A stretch of 64,000 nucleotides of DNA, taken from positions 22,950-86,949 of the forward strand of contig NZ_PDHM01000009.1 of assembly GCF_002573715.1 (NCBI RefSeq), given 5' to 3'. This DNA comes from Paenibacillus sp. EZ-K15. GTDB taxonomy: Bacteria; Bacillota; Bacilli; Paenibacillales; Paenibacillaceae. The position numbers and the translations under genes are program-made. The stretch's first letter is position 1; every line of letters begins with the position of its first letter. Positions 17,801 through 25,449 of this stretch are shown here, one piece after another. Under the pieces are notes generated by a model. That model did not search any database. It saw only the letters and a program-made list of their open reading frames with translations, and was not told where the DNA came from.

Positions 17801-19018
17801 TCAACCATATAAGTACGACTTCACGTCCCGCCCAAGGTAGGCTCTCCATATGATCAGATTGTAAGGATCGTCCCAGTCGATGTTCTGCGGCTCCTCGAAC
17901 ATGCGGTGCAGGCGGTTGTTGTTGAAGATGATGGAGCCGCATTGATCAAAAGCTACCCCGTCTACCCACAGCATCCTGTCGTCGGACAGCAGTTTGTTGA
18001 ACGAGCGCGTGTACGGTGAATAGTAACCAATCCCCTTGCCTTCGAGCATGGTGTAGAATACATGGCCTTGATTGTCGGCATGCATGCCGTCGGTTGTCGT
18101 TCCTTTGCTGCCCAGGGTCTGAACGGAATTCCGGATGATCGAATCGGAAATATTGAAATTCCGCAGCAACCGTGTATCGATAGCGTACAGATTGCGCCCC
18201 GTTACCTGGCAGTAGAATAGAGTTCCGCGATCCGCGGATAGTGCTATGCCGTCGGCGCCGATTCGGATCGGCTTGTTGCGGTATACCGGCTCGGTATCGA
18301 TCTCAAACCGGAAACGGGGCACGTCCTGCGTACTGTAATGACTGTCGAGGACGCGCCGAAATGTCTTCGTTCTCATATTGTAGACGATGATTCCGCCATA
18401 CAGTGGATGGTCCGGCCAGCCGGAGCCCGAATCGGTAATATAGGCATAACCGTTCCGGTTGTCCACCACGATGTCGTTCAGAAACGACGTCCGGGGCGGG
18501 GCGATATCATCCGGAATGATAATGGAATCGAGCAGGCGGTTAGCGCCCAGATCCCAGATGACAAGCTTTTGCGAGCCTTCGGGCGAAGTATCGTATGCGA
18601 TTTTCCCTTGATCCAGAATCCACATCCGGTTAAGTTCATCGATCTCGTAGCCAAGGACCGATTGCAGCATCCGCATATCCCCCGGCGTATTCCATTCCCA
18701 GCTTGGAAAAGCCTCCAGCACGGGCTTGCCGTTCACCATTACAATGGTATTCAGCGTAGCGGGAACCCCTTCCGCCCAGCGCGGCACCGATACATAGAAG
18801 CGTCCCTGTCGGTCTACTTTGACGCCTGCGGGCATGCAGTGCTTCCAATATTGATGCTCCTCGAATCGCTGCTTCATCGCAGCATTCGGGAAGTTCCAGT
18901 CTAGGCGGTTCCAATGGAAGAGGATCTGGTACGGACTTGTATAGCTATGGGCTTGCTCATCACGAAGGGCGGCAGGCTGCTGCCACTGGCCCTCCATGGA
19001 ATGATACGGTATACGCAT
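17801..19018 (-). CDS. major royal jelly/yellow-family protein
   Basis: 405-residue predicted beta-propeller of the MRJP/yellow family (PF03022). Diagnostic stretches: PAGVKVDRQGRFYVSVPRW (about 78-96), NRMWILDQG, SFLNDIVVDNRNGYAYITDS, GGIIVYNMRT, GADGIALSADRGTLFY and LWVDGVAFDQCGSIIFNNN. No signal peptide is visible, so it is probably cytoplasmic. I chose ATG 19018 because GGGAGG lies ten bases upstream; the ATG 39 bases earlier has no ribosome site. The yellow family is best known from insects but occurs sporadically in bacteria; some relatives are lactonases or tautomerases, so an enzymatic role is possible but unproven. Confidence 0.8.
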   Translation of the reverse strand: MRIPYHSMEGQWQQPAALRDEQAHSYTSPYQILFHWNRLDWNFPNAAMKQRFEEHQYWKHCMPAGVKVDRQGRFYVSVPRWAEGVPATLNTIVMVNGKPVLEAFPSWEWNTPGDMRMLQSVLGYEIDELNRMWILDQGKIAYDTSPEGSQKLVIWDLGANRLLDSIIIPDDIAPPRTSFLNDIVVDNRNGYAYITDSGSGWPDHPLYGGIIVYNMRTKTFRRVLDSHYSTQDVPRFRFEIDTEPVYRNKPIRIGADGIALSADRGTLFYCQVTGRNLYAIDTRLLRNFNISDSIIRNSVQTLGSKGTTTDGMHADNQGHVFYTMLEGKGIGYYSPYTRSFNKLLSDDRMLWVDGVAFDQCGSIIFNNNRLHRMFEEPQNIDWDDPYNLIIWRAYLGRDVKSYLYG

Positions 19019-19171
19019 ATTTGTAAGACCTCCCGATAACATGCTCGGTTCATCCATTACGGCAGCGATAATTCATTCTTCGCGCTGATTCCTCTGAGTT
19101 AGTTATATGCCCAGAGGGATGGATTGGCACCGAAAATATTTACGAAGAGGTCTTTTTTCAGAGAGTACCCG

Positions 19172-20587
19172 TTACACTTGCAGAACCTTAATCAGATTCG
19201 TGTTACCGGATTGACCGATCGGCACGCCGGCAGATAATACGATAATGTCGCCTTTTTCGATGTAGCCTGTCTTGATGGCATTGCGGGTCGCGGATTCGAA
19301 CATTTCGTCCGTCGTTGTGACCTTGTCGCCTTTTACCGGAATGACGCCGGAGAGCAAGCAGATCTTGGCCAGCACTTCTTCATGCTGTGTGACCGCGATA
19401 ATCGGTGCTTGTGGCCGATATTTCGAAATCATCCGCGCTGTAAATCCGCTCTCCGTTGACGTAATGATAGCTTTGGCATTCAGAACGAGGGAGGAGCTAA
19501 CCGCACCCTGACTAATAACCTCGGTAATATCGGCTACTTGCTGTCTGGATTTGAAAGCGAATTGGTCTTTATAATCGATCATCGTTTCGGCACGGCGGGC
19601 AACTGCCGCCATCGTGCGCACGGATTCTACCGGATATTTGCCCGCAGCGGATTCGCCCGAGAGCATGACAACATCAGCGCCCTGGATCACCGCGTTAGCT
19701 ACGTCGCTCACCTCGGAGCGGGTTGGGCGGGGATTGACCTGCATCGATTCCAGCATGTGTGTTGCGACGATTACCGGCTTGCCGGCCAGATTGCATTTAT
19801 CGATCATCTCTTTCTGCATCATAGGCACTTCTTCGATCGGCACTTCGACGCCAAGGTCGCCGCGGGCAACCATGATTCCGTCGGAGGCTTCGATGATGTC
19901 GTCCAGGTTCTCCATGCCCTCTCCGTTTTCGATCTTGGAGATGATCTGTACATGATCCGCGCCGCGTTCCTTCAGAATGCTGCGAATCTCACGGATGTTA
20001 TCGCCATGACGCACGAAAGAAGCGGCAATGATCTCAATGTCGTTCTCGAGACCGAAGCCGATATGCATGACGTCACGCTCGGTGACCCCAGGAAGTGTTG
20101 TTTTGATTCCGGGGAGGTTGACACCTTTACGCGGTTTAAGCACGCCGCCGCTAGTGATTTTACAGAGAATGTCCTTCCCGTCAACACGGAGAACGTTCAG
20201 GTCCACGAGGCCATCATCAATCAAAATACGGTCTCCCGGCTTAACCACTAGATTTAATTCGGCATAATTGACCGAGATGCGGTGTGCATCGCCCAGAATT
20301 TCTTCTGTAGTCAGGATCAGCTCCTCACCTGGCTTCAGCAGGCAGGAAGCCTCCTTCAGCTTGCCGATCCGTACTTCGGGTCCTTTAATGTCCATCATGA
20401 TGGGGACATACGTGTTTAATTCGGATGCAGCCTGGCGAATATTTCGGATACGGGCTACGTGATCTTCCGGCTCTCCGTGTGCCATATTCAAACGGGCAAC
20501 GGTCATTCCCTCCTGAATCATGTTCTTCAACAACTCAATGGAATCGCACGCGGGTCCCATCGTACAAATAATTTTTGTTTTTAGCAT
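19172..20587 (-). CDS. pyk: pyruvate kinase
   Basis: Converts phosphoenolpyruvate and ADP to pyruvate and ATP. 471 residues: the catalytic barrel includes TKIICTMGPAC at the N terminus, IMMDIKGPEVRIG, SKIENGEGMENLDDII, MVARGDLGVEVP and the signature ATHMLESMQVNPRPTRSEVSDVANAV; the C-terminal regulatory domain ends GNTNLIKVLQV. The C-terminal PEP-utiliser-like domain found in Bacillus pyruvate kinase (about 585 residues) is absent. The gene stands alone, not next to pfkA as in B. subtilis, so this could be a second isozyme. The start follows AAGGAGG. Confidence 0.95.
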   Translation of the reverse strand: MLKTKIICTMGPACDSIELLKNMIQEGMTVARLNMAHGEPEDHVARIRNIRQAASELNTYVPIMMDIKGPEVRIGKLKEASCLLKPGEELILTTEEILGDAHRISVNYAELNLVVKPGDRILIDDGLVDLNVLRVDGKDILCKITSGGVLKPRKGVNLPGIKTTLPGVTERDVMHIGFGLENDIEIIAASFVRHGDNIREIRSILKERGADHVQIISKIENGEGMENLDDIIEASDGIMVARGDLGVEVPIEEVPMMQKEMIDKCNLAGKPVIVATHMLESMQVNPRPTRSEVSDVANAVIQGADVVMLSGESAAGKYPVESVRTMAAVARRAETMIDYKDQFAFKSRQQVADITEVISQGAVSSSLVLNAKAIITSTESGFTARMISKYRPQAPIIAVTQHEEVLAKICLLSGVIPVKGDKVTTTDEMFESATRNAIKTGYIEKGDIIVLSAGVPIGQSGNTNLIKVLQV

Positions 20588-20746
20588 GGATGTTTGTTCC
20601 TCCTTCGTATTTGCACTCGTCAGCTTTTTGCAGCATTTGAGCTCATTTCAAACTACCCTAATGATCACATTGTAGCCTGTCTTGTCGAATCGTGATATGA
20701 AATATAGTACAATGGATGGATTATAGTATTGCAGTGGAGGTGAGTT

Positions 20747-21526
20747 ATGATCACTCCGGTAGAAGTAAAACAAATTAGCGGTGTCGATTGGTATGAAGAA
20801 GCTGACAATGAGAAGCGAGCATGGCGCTTAAGCCTTGTGACATATGGAAAATGTGTATATTGGGTGAATGGGGATAAGCAGATTATGGAGAAAGGGGAAC
20901 TGCTGCTTATTCCAGCCGGTGTTCCGCATTATGGCAAAAGCATCCCTACCGTGACACACACGCAAATCGTGATCCAGTGGACAGACCAGCTATCGACGGG
21001 ATTATCGGTGATTGAACGAGAAGAAGCATTAAAACATAAACCCGGCTGTTATGAGTTGATCCGCGAACGATTGAAGGTGATCCATCAGCAGTGGCAGGAA
21101 CGCCCATCTTATTATGGCTTGATGATAGAAGCATTATTGACAGAAGTGTTGATTTATATCAGTCGTGAGTTGGACAAGGGCGTCATCACACCGGAGAAGC
21201 ACCTGCATGTGGAACGGATGAAGTCTTATATTGAGCGGCATTACCGTGAGAAAATAACGAAAGAGGAGCTGGGCGATGCGATCGGCAAAACCCCCAATTA
21301 CGCAGCGGTACTCTTTAAGAGTGTTACGGGGCAGACCATCAGCCAGTACGTGCACGCCCAGCGGATCAAACGGGCAGTGTATTTGTTAACGGAATCGCAG
21401 CTGACGGTACAGGAGATTGCCGTATTTCTCGGATATCAGGACCTCTCCTACTTCTATAGAATTTATAAACGAGTCACGGGCAGCGCCCCATCGGATTTAT
21501 TGCTTGAGCGTCCACGAACGATCTAG
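20747..21526 (+). CDS. AraC-family transcriptional regulator
   Basis: 259 residues: an N-terminal cupin-like sensing domain (about 10-100: KCVYWVNGDKQIMEKGELLLIPAGVPHYG) and a C-terminal AraC domain (about 160-255) with EELGDAIGKTPNYAAVLFK and QEIAVFLGYQDLSYFYRIYK. The start is behind GGAGGTGA. The cupin suggests a sugar or small organic effector. It is divergent from pyruvate kinase, with 159 bases between the starts, and convergent with the LCP gene, so no target is obvious; control of pyk is possible but not shown. Confidence 0.88.
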   Translation: MITPVEVKQISGVDWYEEADNEKRAWRLSLVTYGKCVYWVNGDKQIMEKGELLLIPAGVPHYGKSIPTVTHTQIVIQWTDQLSTGLSVIEREEALKHKPGCYELIRERLKVIHQQWQERPSYYGLMIEALLTEVLIYISRELDKGVITPEKHLHVERMKSYIERHYREKITKEELGDAIGKTPNYAAVLFKSVTGQTISQYVHAQRIKRAVYLLTESQLTVQEIAVFLGYQDLSYFYRIYKRVTGSAPSDLLLERPRTI

Positions 21527-21539
21527 GAAATTTAACGTA

Positions 21540-21564
21540 AAAAAGAGGGCTGCGCCCTCTTTTT
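21540..21564. terminator. bidirectional terminator between AraC and LCP genes
   Basis: Perfect 11-bp stem AAAAAGAGGGC / GCCCTCTTTTT with a TGC triloop, directly between two convergent genes. Confidence 0.93.
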
Positions 21565-21577
21565 GATGATTGCTATT

Positions 21578-22534
21578 TTATTGAGCAGCGTCATTTTCGA
21601 ATAACTGCTTCACATACTGCCGCAGTTTCGATTTATCTACGCCGAGCACTTGTGCCCGTCCGGCTTTCTCGTTGGTCAGCAGTGAGAACGGCGGAAGCTG
21701 CTGCTGGTCGATTTTATCCATATTCACATCAAAACCGAGAGCCATCAGCTTCAGCATTTCTTTGGGGCTTAGATCGGTTTCGATGTATGGCGCAATTGAA
21801 TCCAGGATGCTGGGCAGCTTGATTAATGAGCCCGTGGTCTGCATCTTCTTGGCGACTTCCGTCATGAGAATCCGTTGTCGTTCCGTGCGGCCAAAATCGG
21901 ACTTCGCATCGTGTCTGAATCGAACATATTGCAGCGCCATCTTGCCGTCGAGATGCTGCAGCCCTTGTTTTAAATCGATGTCGTACATATGCTTGTCCGC
22001 TTTGCTTGTGTAATACATGTCTTTCTCCACTTCTATGTCGACTCCGTCAATGGCGTCAACCAGGGCTATGAATCCAACAAAATCGGTGTAAACATATTTA
22101 TGTATGGGCAGGTCCAGCAGATCGCTGATCGTTTGTCTGGTCAACTCGATTCCACCGTAAGCAAATGCCGAATTCAGTCGTCCTTTGCCATGGCCGGGGA
22201 TGTTCACATAGGTGTCTCGCAAAATCGAGAATAAATGGGCTCTTTTCGTGACAGGATCGATGGAGGCCACCAGCATGGTGTCGGATCTGCCGGCATCGTC
22301 TCCCCGGGAATCTCCTCCAATCAGGAGAATATTAATGCGTTCTTTACCCTCCCACTTGGGTATTTCGATGATTTCCTCCGACGCAGCGCCCGAGGTTTCC
22401 GTTGGCTCCGCCGGATTCGAAGCGGTCGAAATTTGGTTTGAGAATTGTATGATAGCGTAGGTATAGTACGAGATAATCCCCAAGATTCCAACGGATAATA
22501 AGAGCATGGTGTATTTTAACCATTTCTTTTTCAT
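21578..22534 (-). CDS. LytR-CpsA-Psr family cell-wall polymer transferase
   Basis: Attaches anionic or capsular glycopolymers to peptidoglycan at the outer face of the membrane. 318 residues: a short basic N terminus, one membrane anchor (about 7-27), a Pro/Thr/Glu-rich linker, then the LCP domain with INILLIGGDSRGDDAGRSDTMLVAS, RDTYVNIPGHGKGRLNSAFAYGG and YVRFRHDAKSDFGRTERQR, which carry the conserved Asp and Arg residues that bind the pyrophosphate lipid. The gene stands alone and is divergent from the MerR regulator. Which polymer it transfers cannot be read from the sequence. Confidence 0.9.
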   Translation of the reverse strand: MKKKWLKYTMLLLSVGILGIISYYTYAIIQFSNQISTASNPAEPTETSGAASEEIIEIPKWEGKERINILLIGGDSRGDDAGRSDTMLVASIDPVTKRAHLFSILRDTYVNIPGHGKGRLNSAFAYGGIELTRQTISDLLDLPIHKYVYTDFVGFIALVDAIDGVDIEVEKDMYYTSKADKHMYDIDLKQGLQHLDGKMALQYVRFRHDAKSDFGRTERQRILMTEVAKKMQTTGSLIKLPSILDSIAPYIETDLSPKEMLKLMALGFDVNMDKIDQQQLPPFSLLTNEKAGRAQVLGVDKSKLRQYVKQLFENDAAQ

Positions 22535-22662
22535 AGTTCCTATAACATCCTTTCTGTTGTTCTACTGCATAATTGACCATTCTAGCAAAATAATGAACAA
22601 AAATCATATTTTCCCGGAAAAACGATTCGGAAAAGTCGATATATTCCGGTCGGATAAGCGGG

Positions 22663-22693
22663 TTGACTCTCCTCCAAGGGGAGACCTTAGACT
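22663..22693 (+). promoter_or_regulatory. MerR-type promoter with 19-bp spacer
   Basis: TTGACT (22663-22668) and TAGACT (22688-22693) are separated by 19 bases, the overlong spacer that MerR-family activators untwist. The spacer carries the dyad TCTCC / GGAGA around TCCAAGG. It lies 26 bases before the MerR gene, so the gene is almost certainly autoregulated. Confidence 0.8.
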
Positions 22694-22718
22694 GGAAGTC
22701 GAAGGAGGGAACCATCGT

Positions 22719-23468
22719 ATGTTATACACGGTAAAAGAGGTTTCGGAGCTGTCCGGGGTGACGATTAAAGCGCTGCATCATTATCATAAAATCGGTTTGC
22801 TTCTGCCTGCCGAGATCAGTGAAGCGGGTTATCGCTTATACGGTACTGCCGAGCTGGAGCGATTGCAGCACATTCTGTTTTACAGGGAAATGGATTTTTC
22901 GTTGGACCAAATCAAGGCACTGATGGAGAAGGCCCCTGAACGACGGAAGATGCTGTTACAACAGGAGAAGCAGCTGATGGATCGCGCAGATCGATTGGAT
23001 ACGATTCTGAAAACCTTAAGAACATCCTTAACCAGTACGGAGGAGGGCAAGCACATGGAGCCTCAGGAATTATTCAAAGGTTTTGAGAGCGAAGAAGAAT
23101 GGAAGGAAGCCTTAGCAGAGCAAAATGAGCACCTGAAAGAGCAGTATGATGTGGATTTGCTCGAGGGTGAACCCGTTGATGTGCCAAGCATGAACGAGCA
23201 GGCAAGGGAAGCGGCTGCTTTTATGGCAGGCATGGCAAATGCGTTGAAAACGGGGATCAAACACGATGATGTGCGAGTACGGGATTCGATTCGGGATCAT
23301 CTGCAGTTTATGAATGAGCAGGGCCACGCCTTTACGGCTGCGGATTTTGCGGGTAAAACGAAGTTTTTTCTGAGTGATGACTTTCATCTCCGGATGCTGG
23401 AGGAGCAGCAAACGGGGCTGGCTTATTATCTGCATGCGGCTGCGGAGGCGTATGCGCATCTGACGTAA
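22719..23468 (+). CDS. MerR-family regulator with TipAS effector domain
   Basis: 249 residues. The N-terminal winged helix (about 1-70: YTVKEVSELSGVTIKALHHYHKIGLL, then GYRLYG) binds DNA; a coiled-coil dimer helix covers about 75-115; the C-terminal domain (about 120-249) has TipAS features such as ELFKGFESEEEWKEAL and HDDVRVRDSI. TipAS domains trap thiopeptide or other antibiotics and switch on resistance genes (family knowledge, as for TipAL and Mta). I start at ATG 22719 after GGAGG; the frame is open upstream but lacks a ribosome site and overlaps the promoter. No exporter is adjacent, so targets may be elsewhere. Confidence 0.9.
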   Translation: MLYTVKEVSELSGVTIKALHHYHKIGLLLPAEISEAGYRLYGTAELERLQHILFYREMDFSLDQIKALMEKAPERRKMLLQQEKQLMDRADRLDTILKTLRTSLTSTEEGKHMEPQELFKGFESEEEWKEALAEQNEHLKEQYDVDLLEGEPVDVPSMNEQAREAAAFMAGMANALKTGIKHDDVRVRDSIRDHLQFMNEQGHAFTAADFAGKTKFFLSDDFHLRMLEEQQTGLAYYLHAAAEAYAHLT

Positions 23469-23480
23469 ATAGGGTGATTA

Positions 23481-23506
23481 AGCCGCGCGGGTCGCGGCTT
23501 TTATCA
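23481..23506 (+). terminator. terminator after the MerR gene
   Basis: 7-bp stem AGCCGCG / CGCGGCT with a 5-base loop, then TTTT. Confidence 0.75.
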
Positions 23507-23538
23507 TTTTTTAAGGGACCATAGAACACGAGATAATC

Positions 23539-23598
23539 ATGGCTTATTACGGACTTGGTACAGGTCCATATGTGGTGAATGAAGGAATCGAAAAGTAG
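23539..23598 (+). CDS. possible 19-residue peptide gene
   Basis: Frame MAYYGLGTGPYVVNEGIEK, ATG 23539 to TAG 23598, ten bases before the KGG-motif remnant. The ribosome site is weak. Its glycine/tyrosine-rich start recalls small sporulation peptides, but similarity is too slight to name it; it may be part of the same remnant. Confidence 0.2.
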   Translation: MAYYGLGTGPYVVNEGIEK

Positions 23599-23607
23599 TG
23601 ATGAACA

Positions 23608-23691
23608 ATGGCTAACAACAACGGTAACAAAATGAGCAAGGAGTTTTATCAAGAAATCGGCCGTAAGGGCGGAGAATCCCGCGGCAATTGG
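23608..23691 (+). pseudogene. truncated KGG-motif stress protein remnant
   Basis: From ATG 23608 the frame reads ANNNGNKMSKEFYQEIGRKG, followed by GESRGN. This is one copy of the KGG repeat found in GsiB-like general stress proteins, which normally carry several copies. After about residue 27 the match stops, and the frame runs on as antisense of the HxlR gene, whose stop codon lies at 23731. The abrupt end suggests that a deletion or rearrangement fused the 5-prime end of the stress gene to the tail of the regulator gene. Confidence 0.55.
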
Positions 23692-23730
23692 TCTAATCTC
23701 GATTGCCAGATGCCTTCAAGTTATCTTGAT

Positions 23731-24069
23731 TCAAGTCCACCGAGCCGCCCACAGCTTCATTTCCTTGCAGATGACATGCAGGTCCATGCCTTTCGGCGTC
23801 AGCGTGTATTCCACCGTAACCGGAACGGTAGGGAATACTTCGCGTTCAAGCACGCCCTGTTCCTCCAGATGGCGAAGCGTCGTGGTCAGTGCCCGCGGAC
23901 TGACATTCGGGATTTGCCGCTGCAGCTCGCCAAATCGTTTCGTGCCGCCAAAGAGCTCGCGGATGACGAGAAATGCCCATTTTCCGCCTAAGACCAGCAA
24001 TGTTTTTTCGATATTGCATTCGATATGTTCGGGAGTTTTCGGTATGTAACTGCTCGATTTATTTCCCAT
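23731..24069 (-). CDS. HxlR-family transcriptional regulator
   Basis: 112-residue winged-helix regulator: ECNIEKTLLVLGGKWAFLVI, FGELQRQIPNVSPRALTTTL, LEEQGVLEREVFPTVPVTVEYTLTPKG. A single Cys near residue 18 lies where redox-sensing HxlR proteins such as YodB and HypR have their reactive cysteine. The start follows GGAAGGAG. It is divergent from an aldo/keto reductase with operator-like repeats in the shared promoter region, the usual arrangement for electrophile or aldehyde detoxification. The reductase is its probable target. Confidence 0.9.
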   Translation of the reverse strand: MGNKSSSYIPKTPEHIECNIEKTLLVLGGKWAFLVIRELFGGTKRFGELQRQIPNVSPRALTTTLRHLEEQGVLEREVFPTVPVTVEYTLTPKGMDLHVICKEMKLWAARWT

Positions 24070-24100
24070 AACGATAGGCTCCTTCCGGTATTCTATTAAC

Positions 24101-24114
24101 TATACTCAAGTATA
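24101..24114. promoter_or_regulatory. inverted repeat before the HxlR gene
   Basis: TATACT-CA-AGTATA, a 6-bp inverted repeat 31 bases upstream of the HxlR start; a candidate autoregulatory operator. Confidence 0.45.
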
Positions 24115-24174
24115 TCAGCTATCCTTCTTATAATATAGTGAAGAACATTTCACTCCTTCCCTGAGAATAGGAAC

Positions 24175-24189
24175 TACTTTAAAATAGTA
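24175..24189. promoter_or_regulatory. HxlR-type operator before the aldo/keto reductase
   Basis: TACTTTAAAATAGTA has the TACT-N7-AGTA form known for YodB-like operators, 40 bases upstream of the reductase start. Confidence 0.5.
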
Positions 24190-24229
24190 AATGTAGCATC
24201 CAAGTAATTCTATTGAAGGAGGAGTTACC

Positions 24230-25168
24230 ATGAAATACAGAAGATTAGGACGCACAGGTCTCAAGGTCAGTGAGATCAGCTTGGGAAGCTGGCTTACATA
24301 CGGTGGTTATGTTGAACGCGAGAATGCGGTTAACGCAATTAAAACGGCTTATGATCTGGGCATTAACTTTTTTGATACGGCGAATGTATATGAGAAAGGT
24401 GCAGCCGAAGTGTTGGTTGGCGAAACCCTGAAAGCGTATCCGCGCGAGTCTTACGTGCTGGCGACAAAGGCATTTTGGCCCATGGGCGATGGCCCGAATG
24501 ACCGCGGCTTGTCCCGCAAGCATATCATGGAGCAGGCGCATGCCAGCTTGAAGCGGCTTAACCATGATTACGTGGATATTTTCTACTGCCACCGTCATGA
24601 TCCGGAAACGCCGCTTGACGAGACGCTTCGCGCCATCGACGACCTTGTTCGCCAGGGCAAGGTGCTTTATGTCGGCGTCAGCGAGTGGCAGGCATCGCAA
24701 ATAGCGGAAGCGTTGACGGTAGCGGATCGTTACCTGCTGGACCGCATCGTGGTCAATCAACCCATCTACAATATGTTTGAACGTTACATTGAGAAGGAAA
24801 TCATTCCGCTGAGCGAGCGTTCCGGCATTGGGCAGGTCGTATTCTCTCCGCTGGCGCAAGGTCTGTTAACGGGCAAGTATACCTCAGTTTCCGATATTCC
24901 AGAAGGCAGCCGTGCCGCGAAGCTGGAATGGATGCGTAAAGGCATTACCGAGGAGAAAATCGCGAAGGTTCGCGAGCTGGAGAAGATTGCGGCAGAGCTA
25001 GAAGTATCCGTAGGCAATCTGGCGCTTGCCTGGATTTTGCGCCAGCCGAACGTAGCCAGTGCGCTTGTCGGCGCAAGCCGTCCAGAGCAGGTAACCGAGA
25101 ACGTGAAGGCTTCCGGCATTGAGCTCAGCGAAGATGTTCAAACTCGCATTGAAGAGATTTTGAAATAG
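24230..25168 (+). CDS. aldo/keto reductase, potassium-channel-beta-like group
   Basis: NADPH-dependent oxidoreductase, 312 residues, full length. The family order is visible: GLKVSEISLGSWLTYGG at the NADPH site start, FFDTANVYEKGAAE with the catalytic Asp and Tyr, LATKAFWPMG with the Lys, YVDIFYCHRHD with the His, then GVSEWQ, VNQPIYNMFER, FSPLAQGLLTGKY and the cofactor motif ALVGASRPEQVTEN. This group reduces aldehydes such as methylglyoxal. The start is behind GAAGGAGGAG. Divergent from the HxlR gene that probably represses it. Confidence 0.92.
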   Translation: MKYRRLGRTGLKVSEISLGSWLTYGGYVERENAVNAIKTAYDLGINFFDTANVYEKGAAEVLVGETLKAYPRESYVLATKAFWPMGDGPNDRGLSRKHIMEQAHASLKRLNHDYVDIFYCHRHDPETPLDETLRAIDDLVRQGKVLYVGVSEWQASQIAEALTVADRYLLDRIVVNQPIYNMFERYIEKEIIPLSERSGIGQVVFSPLAQGLLTGKYTSVSDIPEGSRAAKLEWMRKGITEEKIAKVRELEKIAAELEVSVGNLALAWILRQPNVASALVGASRPEQVTENVKASGIELSEDVQTRIEEILK

Positions 25169-25259
25169 GGAAGTAAATCGATTAAGAACCAAGACGTTTA
25201 TCGCATGGATCCTTGGGAATAAGAGAATCCGAGGACAGGTAGAAAGATTTATATAAGTT

Positions 25260-25294
25260 GGCTTCTGACTTGGTTCAGGGGCCATCTTTTTTTC
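25260..25294 (+). terminator. terminator after the aldo/keto reductase
   Basis: 9-bp stem GGCTTCTGA / TCAGGGGCC with two G-U pairs and a 6-base loop, followed by a run of seven T. Confidence 0.7.
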
Positions 25295-25369
25295 CGTGTC
25301 TCTATGGCTAATGAAGCCTCCCTCTATTAGAAGACATTTTCTTGTTGAATTATATCGTCTACCATTTAT

Positions 25370-25406
25370 AATACTCTCTAGTAATGTTATAATACTCGTT
25401 AGTATT
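25370..25406 (+). promoter_or_regulatory. tandem operator-like repeats before the first giant SLH gene
   Basis: AATACT-CTCT-AGTAAT (25370-25385) and AATACT-CGTT-AGTATT (25391-25406) are near-identical inverted repeats 21 bases apart, two turns of the helix on the same face. The second overlaps a TATAAT at 25388-25393. Two repressor dimers could bind side by side. Confidence 0.5.
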
Positions 25407-25449
25407 ATGTTACTGAAATAGGACAAATGTATTAGGGGGAAGCAGCAAT

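Noticed and set aside
23608..23991. Full 128-codon frame as a real protein
   Set aside because: Only the first 27 codons look like a KGG protein; the rest is antisense of the HxlR gene.
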